Positions 35,230 through 45,316 of a DNA stretch of 64,000 bases are shown one piece after another. The stretch is from Marinobacter sp. F4216 (GTDB lineage Bacteria > Pseudomonadota > Gammaproteobacteria > Pseudomonadales > Oleiphilaceae). Within the stretch, counting starts at the first letter, position 1. Every line of letters starts with the position of its first letter. Position numbers and translations under genes: made by a program. Below the pieces are notes generated by a model. That model was not told the origin of the DNA. It was given only the letters and a program-made list of their open reading frames with translations, and made no database searches. The DNA is taken from contig NZ_JAIOUO010000002.1 of assembly GCF_019931195.1 (NCBI RefSeq), forward strand, positions 744,001-808,000, given 5' to 3'.

Positions 35230-36153
35230 ATGAACGCGATCGAAACGTCGCCCGACATTGTCGCAACGGAAGCTGGGGCTTTCGAAGACCGCTGGCCTCT
35301 TCAATCTATTACTCTGGCGGGCAAAACCTGGCCGGCCAGATCCAATGGTGATCTTTCCTCTGTTCCTGTGGTGATGGTCCATGGGTGGCTGGATAACTGT
35401 CTGAGTTTTTCCCGGTTGGCACCGGAGCTGTCCGTCAACCGAACGCTCCATGGTGTTGATCTGGCAGGGCACGGTTTGTCGGGTGGCCGGCCATCGGGTC
35501 AGAGTTACCTGCTGATGGATTACGTGGTCGACCTGGCAGAAATGGTGGAGTCCCATCTCGTCTCGGGAGAGGGGCAGTCTATCGATCTGGTCGGGCACTC
35601 GCTCGGAGGCGCCATATGCGCGCTCTATGCGGCTGCGGTTCCGGAGCGGGTCCGGAAACTTGTGATGATTGACAGTCTTGGTGCCCTCAGCCGGCCAAGC
35701 GACCAAACGGCTTCCCAACTGAGAAAAGCCATTGATAAGCGCCTGGGCGGTTCCCGCAAGCCTACGGTGTATGCTGATATCAAGACCGCTGCGCGGGTTC
35801 GTTCGGGTGGGTTTATCCCTCTGAGTCAGCAAAGCGCCGAGATCCTGACCGAACGAAACCTGAAACCCCGTGATGGCGGTTTCGTGTGGCGAACGGATTC
35901 GAGGCTACGCCATCCGTCACCGTTGATGATGACCGAAAAACAGGTACAGGAGACCTTACGTGCCATCCAGTGCCCGACTTTGTTTATCAAGGCAGAGCAA
36001 GGGTTGCTTGCAACGCGAAAGGGGCTTGAAAACCGGGAGGCGGCTGTTGCGCATCTGAAAACGGTTCGCGTTCCAGGTGGTCACCATTGCCATTTAGACG
36101 GGGATGTTCGCCCCGTTTGTGAATTCATCAAATCCTTTTTGAGCGATGACTAA
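35230..36153 (+). CDS. alpha/beta hydrolase
   Basis: A 307-residue alpha/beta-hydrolase fold protein. VVMVHGWLDN (oxyanion HGW), DLAGHGLSGG, the nucleophile elbow GHSLGG and the C-terminal His in GGHHCHLDGD are visible, giving a full Ser-Asp-His layout. The substrate is unknown; esterase or lipase-like roles are possible. It starts 13 bases after pilZ and overlaps the next gene by 8 bases, so pilZ, this gene and the DUF4892 gene may be co-transcribed. Confidence 0.85.
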   Translation: MNAIETSPDIVATEAGAFEDRWPLQSITLAGKTWPARSNGDLSSVPVVMVHGWLDNCLSFSRLAPELSVNRTLHGVDLAGHGLSGGRPSGQSYLLMDYVVDLAEMVESHLVSGEGQSIDLVGHSLGGAICALYAAAVPERVRKLVMIDSLGALSRPSDQTASQLRKAIDKRLGGSRKPTVYADIKTAARVRSGGFIPLSQQSAEILTERNLKPRDGGFVWRTDSRLRHPSPLMMTEKQVQETLRAIQCPTLFIKAEQGLLATRKGLENREAAVAHLKTVRVPGGHHCHLDGDVRPVCEFIKSFLSDD

Positions 36154-37057
36154 AACGACAGCACGGCTAACATTGAATGCTCTGGGTTTCTGGTTTTTTG
36201 CGGGCTTTCCCATTCTGGGCATGGCCGCGTTTCCGGAAACAATTCCTGAACCCTTTCCGCAGGCTGAATTGGAAGACGTTGCTGATATTCAGTCATCCGG
36301 GCACCTGGTGCTATTCAGTCCGGTCCGTGAGGTGCGTGACGAGATTCGGTCCGAAACGATGGCACGCCTCCCGGTATCAGGCGAAGGGCACCTGTATGAA
36401 ATAGAGCGGGATTCTAACCGGGAAAAAGCCAGGGATCATTACCTTCGCGTTTTGAAGGCCCGTGGCAGCCAGGTTCTGTTTGAGTGTGTAGGGCTGTCTT
36501 GCGGGCGCAGTAACGTCTGGGCTAATCAGATCTTTGGCCAGCGAAAGCTGTATGGCAGGGATGCTAACCAGGATTATCTCGTTGCAGGGACTACAACAGA
36601 AGACGGGCGCCGGTGGTTGACGCTGGTTTACACCGTAACTCGGGGTAACCTGCGGGAATATATCTGGGTTGAGCACCTGGAGGTTACGGGCTCCGTGGTG
36701 ATTCCGGGATTGGGTAGTGTAGATAGTCGTATTCGGGGCCCTATTGTTGTGCCCTGGACAGGGAGTCTGACCCATCGATTTGACTGGTCGGCCAATGACC
36801 GGCGCAAGATAGCGGATTGGGCCCGTGCGGAATCAACCATTGTGGTCTTGACCGGGTTTTCGTCGCTGGACGCCGGAGAGGGACTAGAAGAATCGCTGCA
36901 GCGTGCTGAAAGGGCGGTTGCTTCTTTGGCCGATGTCCTTGCGAAGACGGGCGTGCCTGAAGAGCAGCAGAGAACGCTGGTTGTGGGTCCCGCAATACCG
37001 ATTGGTGATCCTGATCGTCAGGGTAATCGAGTCGAAATTACCGTCATCACTCAATAG
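36146..37057 (+). CDS. exported DUF4892-family protein
   Basis: A 303-residue protein with a signal peptide (LNALGFWFFAGFPILGMAAF) and a first domain with paired cysteines FECVGLSCGRSNVWANQIFG (about 112-131), a hallmark of DUF4892. The C-terminal part (SLADVLAKTGVPEEQQRTLV ... NRVEITVI) is reminiscent of the end of OmpA-like domains, so it may bind peptidoglycan; that is inference. It overlaps the hydrolase gene by 8 bases. Function unknown. Confidence 0.8.
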   Translation: MTKTTARLTLNALGFWFFAGFPILGMAAFPETIPEPFPQAELEDVADIQSSGHLVLFSPVREVRDEIRSETMARLPVSGEGHLYEIERDSNREKARDHYLRVLKARGSQVLFECVGLSCGRSNVWANQIFGQRKLYGRDANQDYLVAGTTTEDGRRWLTLVYTVTRGNLREYIWVEHLEVTGSVVIPGLGSVDSRIRGPIVVPWTGSLTHRFDWSANDRRKIADWARAESTIVVLTGFSSLDAGEGLEESLQRAERAVASLADVLAKTGVPEEQQRTLVVGPAIPIGDPDRQGNRVEITVITQ

Positions 37058-37073
37058 GGGCATGGGGTAAGAG

Positions 37074-38279
37074 GTGAGTAAAAAGGATTTGAAAGCTCAG
37101 GCATCCGATCAGGATTCCCCAAAAAAGAGTGCGAAGGATCGCAAGCGTGGTTCCGAAGTCTCTTCCGATGTGAAAGCAGAGACTACTCCATCCCCAGAAT
37201 CCCATCCTAAGAAAACTGTCGCCTTGACCCTTGGAAGCGGTGGCGCGCGAGGCTACGCGCATATCGGCGCCATTGAAGTCCTGAATGAGCGCGGGTATGA
37301 CATTGTTGCAATTTCCGGCTGTTCCATGGGCGCCCTGATCGGCGGGGTCTATGCGGCGGGTAAGCTGCAGGATTATAAGGACTGGGTCACCGGGCTGGGC
37401 CAATTCGATGTGCTCAAGCTGCTGGATGTCACCTTCAACGCCATCGGTGCCATTCGAGGCGAAAAAATATTCTCTGTGGTTCGTGAAATGCTGGGCGGCA
37501 TCCGCATTGAGGATTTGCCCTTGGCTTATACGGCCGTGGCGACAGACCTCCTGTCTCACAAGGAAGTATGGTTTCAGGAGGGGCCCCTGGAACAGGCCAT
37601 TCGGGCGTCGGTGGCTATTCCCGGACTGGTGACACCCCTGGTGCTCAACAGACGCGCCTATGTCGACGGTGCCTTGCTGAATCCCCTGCCCATCATCCCT
37701 ACGATCTCTGCCCACGCGGACCTGATTGTTGCGGTGAACCTGGCGGGTGAAGAAGAGCGGCAGCAGGGTCAGACCGTTGAGGATGCAGCGTTTTTGCAGG
37801 CGGATGAGGGGAGCGATCTGGAAGAGTGGGTCGATTCCATTCGAGACAAAGCGTCACGCTGGTTTGATTGGGACAACCTGAAATCGCTGGCGGTCAAAAA
37901 AGGCGAATCTTCGAGCGGGGGGCAGGAACTTGAAGAACAGCCTCTCCAGCCGCCTGAAGCCGCCAGTGAAAACAGTGTTGAGAAGGCGTCCTCGGATTCG
38001 AAAAAGGCGGAAGAAAAGGAAAAAATCGACTGGGACAAGTTGGGCATTGGCAAGTTTGATGTGATGAACCTGACCATAGAAACCATGCAGAGCGCTCTGG
38101 TTCAATACAAAATAGCCGGTTATCCACCGGATTTGCTGGTCAACCTGCCCAAGAATGCGTGCCGGAGCTATGACTACCACAAGGCTCCCGAGTTGATTCA
38201 GTTGGGCCGGGAGAAAATGACCGCCGCGCTCGATCGGTATGAACGCAATCGCAACAGTTCAGGTCCGTTGGCGATTTGA
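37074..38279 (+). CDS. patatin-like phospholipase, RssA type
   Basis: A 401-residue protein. After a charged N-terminal tail of about 47 residues the patatin domain starts: LGSGGARGYAHIGAIEVL (oxyanion loop), Ser84 in GCSMG, and the Asp of VDGALLNPLP (about 199-208). The C-terminal region has an acidic/basic linker (KGESSSGGQELEEQPLQPPE) before a last helical segment, longer than in RssA (about 300). The GTG start follows GGGTAAGAG. It is the second patatin in the window and is not closely similar to the DUF3336 one. Confidence 0.85.
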   Translation: MSKKDLKAQASDQDSPKKSAKDRKRGSEVSSDVKAETTPSPESHPKKTVALTLGSGGARGYAHIGAIEVLNERGYDIVAISGCSMGALIGGVYAAGKLQDYKDWVTGLGQFDVLKLLDVTFNAIGAIRGEKIFSVVREMLGGIRIEDLPLAYTAVATDLLSHKEVWFQEGPLEQAIRASVAIPGLVTPLVLNRRAYVDGALLNPLPIIPTISAHADLIVAVNLAGEEERQQGQTVEDAAFLQADEGSDLEEWVDSIRDKASRWFDWDNLKSLAVKKGESSSGGQELEEQPLQPPEAASENSVEKASSDSKKAEEKEKIDWDKLGIGKFDVMNLTIETMQSALVQYKIAGYPPDLLVNLPKNACRSYDYHKAPELIQLGREKMTAALDRYERNRNSSGPLAI

Positions 38280-38334
38280 ATGGCTTTATGGCAACGCTTG
38301 TTTTCCCAGGCTGCAGGGTAGTGAACAAAGAGCG

Positions 38335-38340
38335 TATAAT
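38335..38340 (+). promoter_or_regulatory. candidate -10 box for prmB
   Basis: A perfect TATAAT at 38335-38340 lies 36 bases before the prmB start. No good -35 is seen 16-18 bases upstream. Confidence 0.35.
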
Positions 38341-38375
38341 GCCGCGCTGAAATTACTCCCAACAGGATTCAAGCT

Positions 38376-39278
38376 TTGACCAGTCCGATCGACGATCTTC
38401 AAACCATCCGTGATTACCTGCGCTATGCCAGCTCCCGATTTGCGGCATCCGAGTTGTATTTCGGTCACGGCACCGACAACGTCTGGGACGAGGCTGTGCA
38501 ACTGGTGCTTCGCTCCGTGAGCCTTCCGCTGGAAAACAACACGCTGTTCCTGGACGCAAGGCTGACCCGGGAAGAGCGACAGCGCATCCTGGAGCGCATC
38601 GAACGACGCATCAAGGAACGCATCCCCGTAGCCTACTTGTTGGGTGAGGCGTGGTTCATGGGCATGCCGTTCCATGTAGATGAACGCGTGCTTGTGCCGC
38701 GCTCGCCCATTGGCGAACTTCTGGAAAACGGCCTTCAGCCCTGGCTTGCCGAAAAGCACGTGGAGCGGGTTCTCGATCTGTGCACCGGAAGCGGTTGCAT
38801 TGGAATCGGAGCAGCCAGCGTGTTTGAGGATGCGGAAGTGGATTTGTCCGATATTTCTGCGGATGCGCTTGAGGTTGCTGGTTCCAATATTGATTTCCAC
38901 GGGGTCCGGGATCGCGTCCATCTTGTGCAATCCGATGTCTTCGACAATATCGAAGGCCGCTACGATGTGATTCTCAGTAACCCGCCGTACGTGGATGCCG
39001 GCGATCTTGCCTCGATGCCGGAGGAGTACCAGCACGAACCGGAGCTTGGCCTTGCTGCGGGCGAAGATGGGCTGGATATTGCGCACCGCATCATTGCCCA
39101 GGCCCTGGACCACCTGACGCCGGGTGGTCTGCTGATCGTGGAGGTAGGAAATAGCTGGGTAGCGCTTGACGAAGCCTATCCGGATCTGCCATTAACATGG
39201 CTGGATTTTGAAAATGGCGGTAACGGTGTGTTTTTACTCACGGAAGACGCATTGCGCCAGTGGCATAACAAGGCGTAA
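38376..39278 (+). CDS. prmB: 50S ribosomal protein L3 glutamine methyltransferase PrmB
   Basis: A 300-residue SAM-dependent methyltransferase that methylates a glutamine of ribosomal protein L3. Motif I is [15 protein letters not shown] and the catalytic NPPY lies in [12 protein letters not shown]. The N-terminal [20 protein letters not shown] and [17 protein letters not shown] favour PrmB over the release-factor enzyme PrmC. The start is TTG with AGGA upstream. aroC follows 35 bases later, a conserved order in gammaproteobacteria. Confidence 0.93.
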   Translation: MTSPIDDLQTIRDYLRYASSRFAASELYFGHGTDNVWDEAVQLVLRSVSLPLENNTLFLDARLTREERQRILERIERRIKERIPVAYLLGEAWFMGMPFHVDERVLVPRSPIGELLENGLQPWLAEKHVERVLDLCTGSGCIGIGAASVFEDAEVDLSDISADALEVAGSNIDFHGVRDRVHLVQSDVFDNIEGRYDVILSNPPYVDAGDLASMPEEYQHEPELGLAAGEDGLDIAHRIIAQALDHLTPGGLLIVEVGNSWVALDEAYPDLPLTWLDFENGGNGVFLLTEDALRQWHNKA

Positions 39279-39313
39279 GCCCCTGTCCCATAAAAACAGA
39301 AGAAGTAGCAGAT

Positions 39314-40408
39314 ATGTCGGGAAATACCTTCGGTAAATTGTTCACGGTTACCTCCTTTGGGGAAAGCCACGGTGCGGCACTGGGCTGCATCGTCGATGGT
39401 TGTCCTCCAGGGCTGGAGCTGTCAGAAGAGGATTTGCAGCGAGATCTTGACCGTCGCAAGCCCGGCACCTCCCGCCATACTACCCAGCGCCGCGAGGCGG
39501 ACGAAGTTCGTATACTGTCCGGGGTATTCGAGGGCAAAACCACCGGAACGCCCATTGGTTTGCTGATAGAAAACACCGATCAGCGCTCCAAGGATTACTC
39601 CAAAATTTCCGAGCAGTTCCGCCCGGCCCACGCCGATTACACCTACATGCATAAATACGGCGTTCGAGACTACCGGGGTGGTGGACGTTCCTCGGCGCGG
39701 GAAACGGCCATGCGGGTTGCGGCCGGCGCGGTGGCCAAGAAGTTTCTTGAGCAGCGCCTTGGCATTCGCGTGCGCGGCTACCTGTCCCAGCTCGGCCCCA
39801 TCAAAGCTGAAAAGCTCGATTGGGATCAGGTCGACCAGAATCCGTTCTTCTGTCCGGATGACAGCAAGGTGGGAGAGATGGAGGCCTACATGGATGCCCT
39901 GCGTAAAGAAGGGGATTCCATCGGTGCCCGGATCAATGTGGTTGCCGAAGGTGTGCCTCCGGGTCTTGGTGAGCCGATTTTCGATCGTCTGGATGCCGAC
40001 CTTGCCCACGCCCTGATGAGTATCAATGCGGTCAAGGGAGTTGAAATTGGGGCTGGTTTTGGCTGCATTGAACAAAAGGGCACGGAGCATCGTGACGAGA
40101 TGACGCCCGAGGGCTTTTTATCGAACCACGCGGGCGGCGTGCTTGGCGGCATTTCTTCTGGCCAGCCGATCGTTGCCAGCATCGCGCTCAAGCCCACGTC
40201 CAGCCTTCGCCTGCCGGGCAGGGGCATTGATGTTCACGGCAATCCCGTGGAAGTGATCACCACCGGTCGACACGATCCCTGTGTTGGCATCCGCGCGACG
40301 CCGATTGCAGAGGCAATGATGGCCATCGTGCTGATGGATCACTACCTGCGTCATCGTGGTCAGAATGGTGACGTGCAGGTGGATACGCCGGTACTTGGTC
40401 AACTCTGA
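39314..40408 (+). CDS. aroC: chorismate synthase AroC
   Basis: It makes chorismate from EPSP with reduced FMN, supplying aromatic amino acids and folate. The 364-residue protein has the standard N-terminus ([20 protein letters not shown]), the [20 protein letters not shown] segment, [12 protein letters not shown] and the conserved [12 protein letters not shown] end. Its product feeds trpFBA and pabB in the same window. A perfect hairpin follows the gene. Confidence 0.96.
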   Translation: MSGNTFGKLFTVTSFGESHGAALGCIVDGCPPGLELSEEDLQRDLDRRKPGTSRHTTQRREADEVRILSGVFEGKTTGTPIGLLIENTDQRSKDYSKISEQFRPAHADYTYMHKYGVRDYRGGGRSSARETAMRVAAGAVAKKFLEQRLGIRVRGYLSQLGPIKAEKLDWDQVDQNPFFCPDDSKVGEMEAYMDALRKEGDSIGARINVVAEGVPPGLGEPIFDRLDADLAHALMSINAVKGVEIGAGFGCIEQKGTEHRDEMTPEGFLSNHAGGVLGGISSGQPIVASIALKPTSSLRLPGRGIDVHGNPVEVITTGRHDPCVGIRATPIAEAMMAIVLMDHYLRHRGQNGDVQVDTPVLGQL

Positions 40409-40432
40409 TCCACTCTAAGGTCGGTGTTCTCA

Positions 40433-40461
40433 GGCTTGGCTGAACCGGATTCAGCCAAGCC
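40433..40461. terminator. stem-loop after aroC
   Basis: GGCTTGGCTGAA (40433-40444) and TTCAGCCAAGCC (40450-40461) form a perfect 12-bp stem with a 5-base loop, 24 bases after aroC. No T run follows, so it may be a terminator aided by other factors or a stabilising hairpin. Confidence 0.6.
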
Positions 40462-40491
40462 CAGATTGCCGGGCTCTGTTCGCTAGGGAGC

Positions 40492-41649
40492 GTGCGTATC
40501 TACTGGCGTTTATCTAACCTCTACTTCTGGTTCTTTGCGCTGCTCGGAGGTTTGCTGCCCTACTGGTCGCTTTACCTTGAGGGGCGGGGCTACACCTATC
40601 TTCAGATCGCCACATTGATGGCGACCATTCAGTTCACCAAGATTATCGCCCCCAGCGTCTGGGGCTATCTGGGCGACCGTACGGGGCAGCGGGTCCGGCT
40701 GGTTCGCTTCGGCGCCATCTTCGGTTCGCTGTTCTTCGCCGGTGTGTTCATGGAGCCCGGCTACTACGGTTTGTTGATGGTTATGCTGGCGTTTACCTTT
40801 TTCTGGAACGCCATTCTTCCGCTGTACGAGGTTATTACTCTTCGAGCCCTGGGTACCCACAAAGAAAAGTACGGAAAAGTGCGCCTGTGGGGATCTGTGG
40901 GCTTTATTGGCGCGGTCGGTGTGGTAGGCGCCGTTCTGGAGTTTGTGCCGATTCAGTCATTGCCGTTTCTGTTACTGCCGGTGTTTATTGGCATCGGGGT
41001 GTCGGCGTTTCTCGTGCCGTCGGAGCGAGGTGAGCGAAAACCAGCTGAAGCCACCGACAGTCTGCGAGCCATCCTCGCTCACCCCGGGGTGCTTGCGTTC
41101 TTCCTGATGAACTTCCTGCTCCAGGTGTCTCACGGGGCTTACTACACCTTTTTCAGCATTCATCTGGAGCAGCATGGTTACGGAAAACTGTCGATTGGCT
41201 TGCTCTGGTCACTGGGGGTCATTGCCGAGATCGTCCTGTTCCTGGTGATGCATCGTCTGTTCCGGCGCTTCAGTGTGCGTCATATTGTCATAGGTGCACT
41301 GGTGCTGACCCTGGTTCGCTGGGTGTTGATTGCAGAAGTCACCGACGTGGTTGCTGTGCTGATTTTTGCTCAGTGTCTTCACGCGGCGTCGTATGGCGCC
41401 CTTCATGCGGTGTCGGTTGGCTTTATCCAGAACGCATTCGGCAAGGATCATCACGGGCAGGGGCAGGCGCTGTATAGCGGTTTGACCTTTGGCGCCGGGG
41501 GAGCGCTGGGTGCCTGGCTATCAGGCTTTCTGGTAGAAGGCGGCAGCACCTCCCTGGCCTTCTGGGGCAGCGCTGCCGTGATTGTGGTTGCTGTTTTGGT
41601 AACCTGGCGGGGCCTCAGACTCCCGCCATCGTCGCCGGAGCCTGGTTAA
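40492..41649 (+). CDS. MFS transporter (HcaT/MFS_1-like)
   Basis: A 385-residue membrane protein with 12 predicted hydrophobic segments. The N-terminus (YWRLSNLYFWFFALLGGLLP) and the loop GYLGDRTGQR between segments 2 and 3 fit the MFS_1-like group, which contains 3-phenylpropionate permease HcaT and LacY-type proteins. The substrate is not evident. The start is GTG after AGGGAGC. Its stop (TAA 41647-41649) abuts the stop of the opposite pilus ATPase gene with no gap. Confidence 0.88.
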   Translation: MRIYWRLSNLYFWFFALLGGLLPYWSLYLEGRGYTYLQIATLMATIQFTKIIAPSVWGYLGDRTGQRVRLVRFGAIFGSLFFAGVFMEPGYYGLLMVMLAFTFFWNAILPLYEVITLRALGTHKEKYGKVRLWGSVGFIGAVGVVGAVLEFVPIQSLPFLLLPVFIGIGVSAFLVPSERGERKPAEATDSLRAILAHPGVLAFFLMNFLLQVSHGAYYTFFSIHLEQHGYGKLSIGLLWSLGVIAEIVLFLVMHRLFRRFSVRHIVIGALVLTLVRWVLIAEVTDVVAVLIFAQCLHAASYGALHAVSVGFIQNAFGKDHHGQGQALYSGLTFGAGGALGAWLSGFLVEGGSTSLAFWGSAAVIVVAVLVTWRGLRLPPSSPEPG

Positions 41650-42807
41650 TCAGGCTTCAGTGTCTTCTTCGTCTTCCTCAATCTGAAGCGACAATCCACT
41701 GCCCATGGCGCTTGCCGCCTTTGGTGCCGCGGCAGCGGACTCGCCACCCTGGCCGTGCAGTTTGATCTTCAGGCGCAGGTTGTTGGCGGAATCGGCGTTC
41801 TTGAGCGCTTCCTCTTCGGAAATCCTGCCATCTATCCACAGGTTGAAGAGGGCCAGATCGAATGTCTGCATGCCAATGTTGGCGGACTTCTCCATGATTT
41901 CCTTGATGCCCTCAATTTCGCCACGAAGGATCAGTTCACTGATGGTTGGCGTTCCCAGCAGAATTTCGATCGCGGCGCAGCGTTTTTTGTCGACGGTTGG
42001 TACCAGTCGTTGTGACACGAACGCACGAAGGTTCATGGCCAGGTCCATCAGCAGCTGAGGGCGCCGCTCTTCCGGGAAGAAGTTGATGATGCGGTCCAGA
42101 GCCTGGTTGGCGTTGTTCGCATGCAGGGTCGAAATACAGAGGTGGCCGGTTTCGGCAAAGGCCAGAGCGTGTTCCATGGTTTCACGGTCACGGATCTCAC
42201 CGATCAGGATAACGTCCGGGGCCTGGCGCAGGGTGTTCTTCAGCGCCTGGTGGAAACTGCGGGTATCGACGCCCACTTCCCGTTGGTTCACGATGCACTT
42301 CTTGTGACGGTGGATGTATTCCACCGGGTCTTCAATCGTGATGATGTGGCCCGCGGAGTTGGAATTCCGGTAATCAATCAGAGCCGCCAGGGAAGTGGAC
42401 TTGCCGGAACCGGTGGCGCCAACAAACAGAACCAGACCACGCTTGGCCATAACGACTTCTTTCAGAACCTGCGGAAGGCCCAGATCGTCGGCATTGGGGA
42501 TTTCAGTGACAATGTTTCGTGCAACGATGGAGATTTCGTTGCGCTGGCGGAAGATGTTGATCCGGAAACGGCCGACGTTGCGGATGCTGTACGCCAGGTT
42601 CATCTCGAGTTCCTGTTCGAATTCGGCCACTTGCTCGCTGTCCATGATCTCGTAGGCGATGTCCTTGATCGCGCCGGGCCCGAGCGGAGTTCGGTCAATG
42701 GGCTTCAGGGTACCGTGGAATTTCGCACAGGGCGGGGCACCGGTGCTCAGGTAAAGATCAGAGCCATCGTGTTTGGCCAGAATCTTCAGGTAATCGTCGA
42801 ACCCCAT
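41650..42807 (-). CDS. PilT/PilU-family type IV pilus retraction ATPase
   Basis: A 385-residue secretion ATPase. GATGSGKS (130-137, Walker A), the Asp box ITIEDPVEYIH, Walker B-like DVILIGEIRDRETM and the His box GHLCISTLHANNANQALDRI are all present. The overall sequence is closer to PilU than PilT (INFFPEERRPQLLMDLAMNL), with an acidic Ala/Glu-rich C-terminal tail. No pilT lies adjacent, so this may be the second PilU-like paralogue that many relatives carry. It should act at the cytoplasmic base of type IV pili in retraction. Confidence 0.9.
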   Translation of the reverse strand: MGFDDYLKILAKHDGSDLYLSTGAPPCAKFHGTLKPIDRTPLGPGAIKDIAYEIMDSEQVAEFEQELEMNLAYSIRNVGRFRINIFRQRNEISIVARNIVTEIPNADDLGLPQVLKEVVMAKRGLVLFVGATGSGKSTSLAALIDYRNSNSAGHIITIEDPVEYIHRHKKCIVNQREVGVDTRSFHQALKNTLRQAPDVILIGEIRDRETMEHALAFAETGHLCISTLHANNANQALDRIINFFPEERRPQLLMDLAMNLRAFVSQRLVPTVDKKRCAAIEILLGTPTISELILRGEIEGIKEIMEKSANIGMQTFDLALFNLWIDGRISEEEALKNADSANNLRLKIKLHGQGGESAAAAPKAASAMGSGLSLQIEEDEEDTEA

Positions 42808-42836
42808 GAAATCTCCTAAAACATTGTTGTTTATCG

Positions 42837-43712
42837 TTACTTTCCGGACCCTTCCCTCTGAACCGTTTCCAGCAGGGCGCGGGCCGCATGACTGAGCTGT
42901 CTGCCGTTCAGGCCGACAGCGCCTAATACCCTTGCAACCGGAAACCCGATGTCCAGCGTCCGGATGCTTGAATCGACCATGCTGATCGGTAATACGCTCC
43001 AGCCGATACCCACACCGGTCATCATCTTGATGGTTTCCAGGTAGTTGGTCGGTATCTGTTGCCGAAGCGGTAGGTTGGCCTCCAAAAACAGTCGGCTGAC
43101 CACCCGATAGGTCGCTGTTGTTGTATCTGGCAGGATCGCCGGATACTCGGCCAGATCCTTCAGCTCGATGCGAGCACGGGTGGCAAGCTCATGATCGGGT
43201 CCCACGACAAACGCCATAGGATCTGGCCATTGTTCGTATACCACGAAGTCGCTTTCCATACTGTCACTAAGTGTGACAAAGGCGAGTTCCGCCTGTCTTT
43301 TTCGCATCTGGATGTAGGCCGTATCCGACTCCATGAACTGCAGATTCAGCGACACCCTGGGATGCTCGCGCGTGAACTTTCTGAGCCAGTTCGGCAGGTG
43401 GTGGAGACCGATATGATGACTGGCGATGATCTGAAGCTCGCCGGAAACCACTCCATCGCCGGAAGAGAGCATGGTTGTGGCGTTATGGATCTCATCGAGG
43501 ATTCGGCGGGCGTGGGGGATCAGGCGTTTGCCGGCGTCAGTCAGGCCGATGCTCCGTTGGCTGCGATCAATCAGGGTGGTGTCCAACTGGCTTTCCAGAG
43601 CAGCGAGCCGCTTACTGATTGCAGGCTGTGTTAAATGAAGTGATTCTGCCGCTTCGGAAAAGGAGCCCTGATCAACAATGGCCAGGAACGCTTTTAATGC
43701 ATTGGAATCCAT
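42837..43712 (-). CDS. LysR-type regulator divergent from leuC
   Basis: A 291-residue LysR regulator from ATG at 43712; the frame runs further upstream, but the added 29 residues do not fit the family. The helix-turn-helix is SFSEAAESLHLTQPAISKRL (about 17-36). The C-terminal effector domain has the usual layout (ELQIIASHHIGLHHLPNWL). It is divergent from leuCDB with a 170-base gap containing palindromes, as for the LysR gene beside leuC in Pseudomonas. Control of the leu genes is inferred. Confidence 0.88.
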   Translation of the reverse strand: MDSNALKAFLAIVDQGSFSEAAESLHLTQPAISKRLAALESQLDTTLIDRSQRSIGLTDAGKRLIPHARRILDEIHNATTMLSSGDGVVSGELQIIASHHIGLHHLPNWLRKFTREHPRVSLNLQFMESDTAYIQMRKRQAELAFVTLSDSMESDFVVYEQWPDPMAFVVGPDHELATRARIELKDLAEYPAILPDTTTATYRVVSRLFLEANLPLRQQIPTNYLETIKMMTGVGIGWSVLPISMVDSSIRTLDIGFPVARVLGAVGLNGRQLSHAARALLETVQREGSGK

Positions 43713-43765
43713 AAGATGTGCTCGCTGAAAGAAGGTCGACCGCGCAATAGGGCGAATCAATTTAG

Positions 43766-43790
43766 CATTCCATTTGGGAATGGGCCAAAT
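43766..43790. promoter_or_regulatory. overlapping palindromes, likely operator for the LysR regulator and leuC
   Basis: CATTCC-ATTTG-GGAATG (43766-43782) is a perfect 6-bp inverted repeat, and ATTTGG/CCAAAT (43772-43777/43785-43790) overlaps it and contains a T-N11-A LysR motif. It ends 12 bases upstream of the candidate leuC -35 box, a normal place for an activator site. Confidence 0.5.
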
Positions 43791-43802
43791 AAAAAACATG
43801 AA

Positions 43803-43832
43803 TTGCGGTTATGTGTGGATGGTGAGTATCAT
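43803..43832 (+). promoter_or_regulatory. candidate leuC promoter
   Basis: TTGCGG (43803-43808) and TATCAT (43827-43832) are 18 bases apart, 50 bases before the leuC start. Confidence 0.4.
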
Positions 43833-43882
43833 TCGGCCAGCGTTGTTAATAACAGCAATGATTTGATAGTGAGAGATCAGTT

Positions 43883-45301
43883 ATGGCGGGCAAGACCTTA
43901 TACGACAAGTTGTGGGATGACCATTTGGTAAAACAGCGGGACGATGGTTCCGCGCTTATCTATATCGATCGTCAACTGCTGCACGAAGTGACGTCACCGC
44001 AGGCGTTTGAAGGCCTGCGTATTGCGGGTCGCAAGCCGTGGCGCATCGATGCGAACCTCGCTACTCCCGATCACAACGTGCCAACCACGGACCGGGAAAA
44101 GGGCATCGACGGCATCGTTGATCCGGTCTCCCGTACCCAGGTGGAAACCCTGGACCGCAACTGCGACGAGTTTGGTATTCAGGAATTCAAGATCAAGGAT
44201 CAGCGCCAGGGTATCGTGCATGTGATTGGGCCGGAGCAGGGCGCTACGCTGCCGGGCATGAGCATCGTCTGCGGTGATTCCCACACGTCCACCCACGGCG
44301 CTTTCGCCTGTCTTGCTCACGGTATTGGAACCTCTGAAGTTGAGCATGTTCTGGCCACCCAATGTCTGGTCCAGAAGAAGATGAAAAACATGCTGGTGCG
44401 CGTGGACGGCCAGCTGGGGGCTGGGGTTACCGGTAAGGACGTGATTCTGGCCATCATCGGCAAGATCGGCACGGCGGGTGGAACCGGCTACGCGATCGAG
44501 TTTGGTGGTGAGGCGATTCGTGGCCTGAGCATGGAAGGCCGGATGACCATTTGCAACATGGCCATAGAGGCGGGTGCTCGTGTCGGTATGGTGGCGGCTG
44601 ATGATGTCACCATCGATTACGTTCGCGGTCGTCCGTTTGCACCGGCTGGTGACACCTGGGATGCCGCCGTTGCTTATTGGAAAACCCTGCACAGCGATGA
44701 AGATGCGGAGTTCGACAAAGTCGTGGTGTTGGATGGCGCGTCCATCAAGCCGCAGGTCAGCTGGGGGACCTCGCCGGAAATGGTGGCCGATGTGGATGGC
44801 CAGGTGCCGGATCCGGCTCGCGAAGAAGATCCCATCAAGCGTGAAGGCATTGTTCGTGCTCTCAAGTACATGGGGCTGGAGCCGAATATGGCCATCACTG
44901 ATATTCAGCTCGACCGCGTGTTCATCGGATCCTGCACCAACAGTCGAATCGAAGACCTTCGGGAAGCTGCGGCGGTCGTGAAGGGACGCAGGGTTGCGCC
45001 GACCCTGAAGCAGGCCCTGGTGGTTCCGGGCTCCGGACTGGTCAAGGCGCAAGCCGAGCAGGAAGGTCTGGACAAGATTTTTGTTGAGGCTGGCCTGGAA
45101 TGGCGTGATCCGGGTTGTTCCATGTGTCTGGCCATGAACGCCGATAAGCTGGGGCAGGGTGAGCACTGTGCGTCAACCTCCAACCGGAATTTTGAAGGCC
45201 GGCAGGGATTTGGTGGCAGAACCCATCTCGTCAGCCCTGCCATGGCCGCTGCTGCGGCAGTGGCAGGTCATTTTGTTGATGTCCGCGACTTGCTGAACTG
45301 A
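43883..45301 (+). CDS. leuC: 3-isopropylmalate dehydratase large subunit LeuC
   Basis: A 472-residue aconitase-family subunit that isomerises 2- to 3-isopropylmalate in leucine synthesis together with LeuD. It carries the 4Fe-4S ligands in [18 protein letters not shown] and [13 protein letters not shown], and the N-terminal [13 protein letters not shown]. It starts the operon leuC-leuD-leuB, with LeuD 15 bases downstream. The LysR gene on the other strand is its probable regulator. Confidence 0.96.
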   Translation: MAGKTLYDKLWDDHLVKQRDDGSALIYIDRQLLHEVTSPQAFEGLRIAGRKPWRIDANLATPDHNVPTTDREKGIDGIVDPVSRTQVETLDRNCDEFGIQEFKIKDQRQGIVHVIGPEQGATLPGMSIVCGDSHTSTHGAFACLAHGIGTSEVEHVLATQCLVQKKMKNMLVRVDGQLGAGVTGKDVILAIIGKIGTAGGTGYAIEFGGEAIRGLSMEGRMTICNMAIEAGARVGMVAADDVTIDYVRGRPFAPAGDTWDAAVAYWKTLHSDEDAEFDKVVVLDGASIKPQVSWGTSPEMVADVDGQVPDPAREEDPIKREGIVRALKYMGLEPNMAITDIQLDRVFIGSCTNSRIEDLREAAAVVKGRRVAPTLKQALVVPGSGLVKAQAEQEGLDKIFVEAGLEWRDPGCSMCLAMNADKLGQGEHCASTSNRNFEGRQGFGGRTHLVSPAMAAAAAVAGHFVDVRDLLN

Positions 45302-45316
45302 TCCATAGGAGACACC

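Noticed and set aside
43994-45166. 390-residue minus-strand frame opposite leuC
   Set aside because: Antisense to an intact leuC; His/Arg-rich composition typical of a mirror frame.
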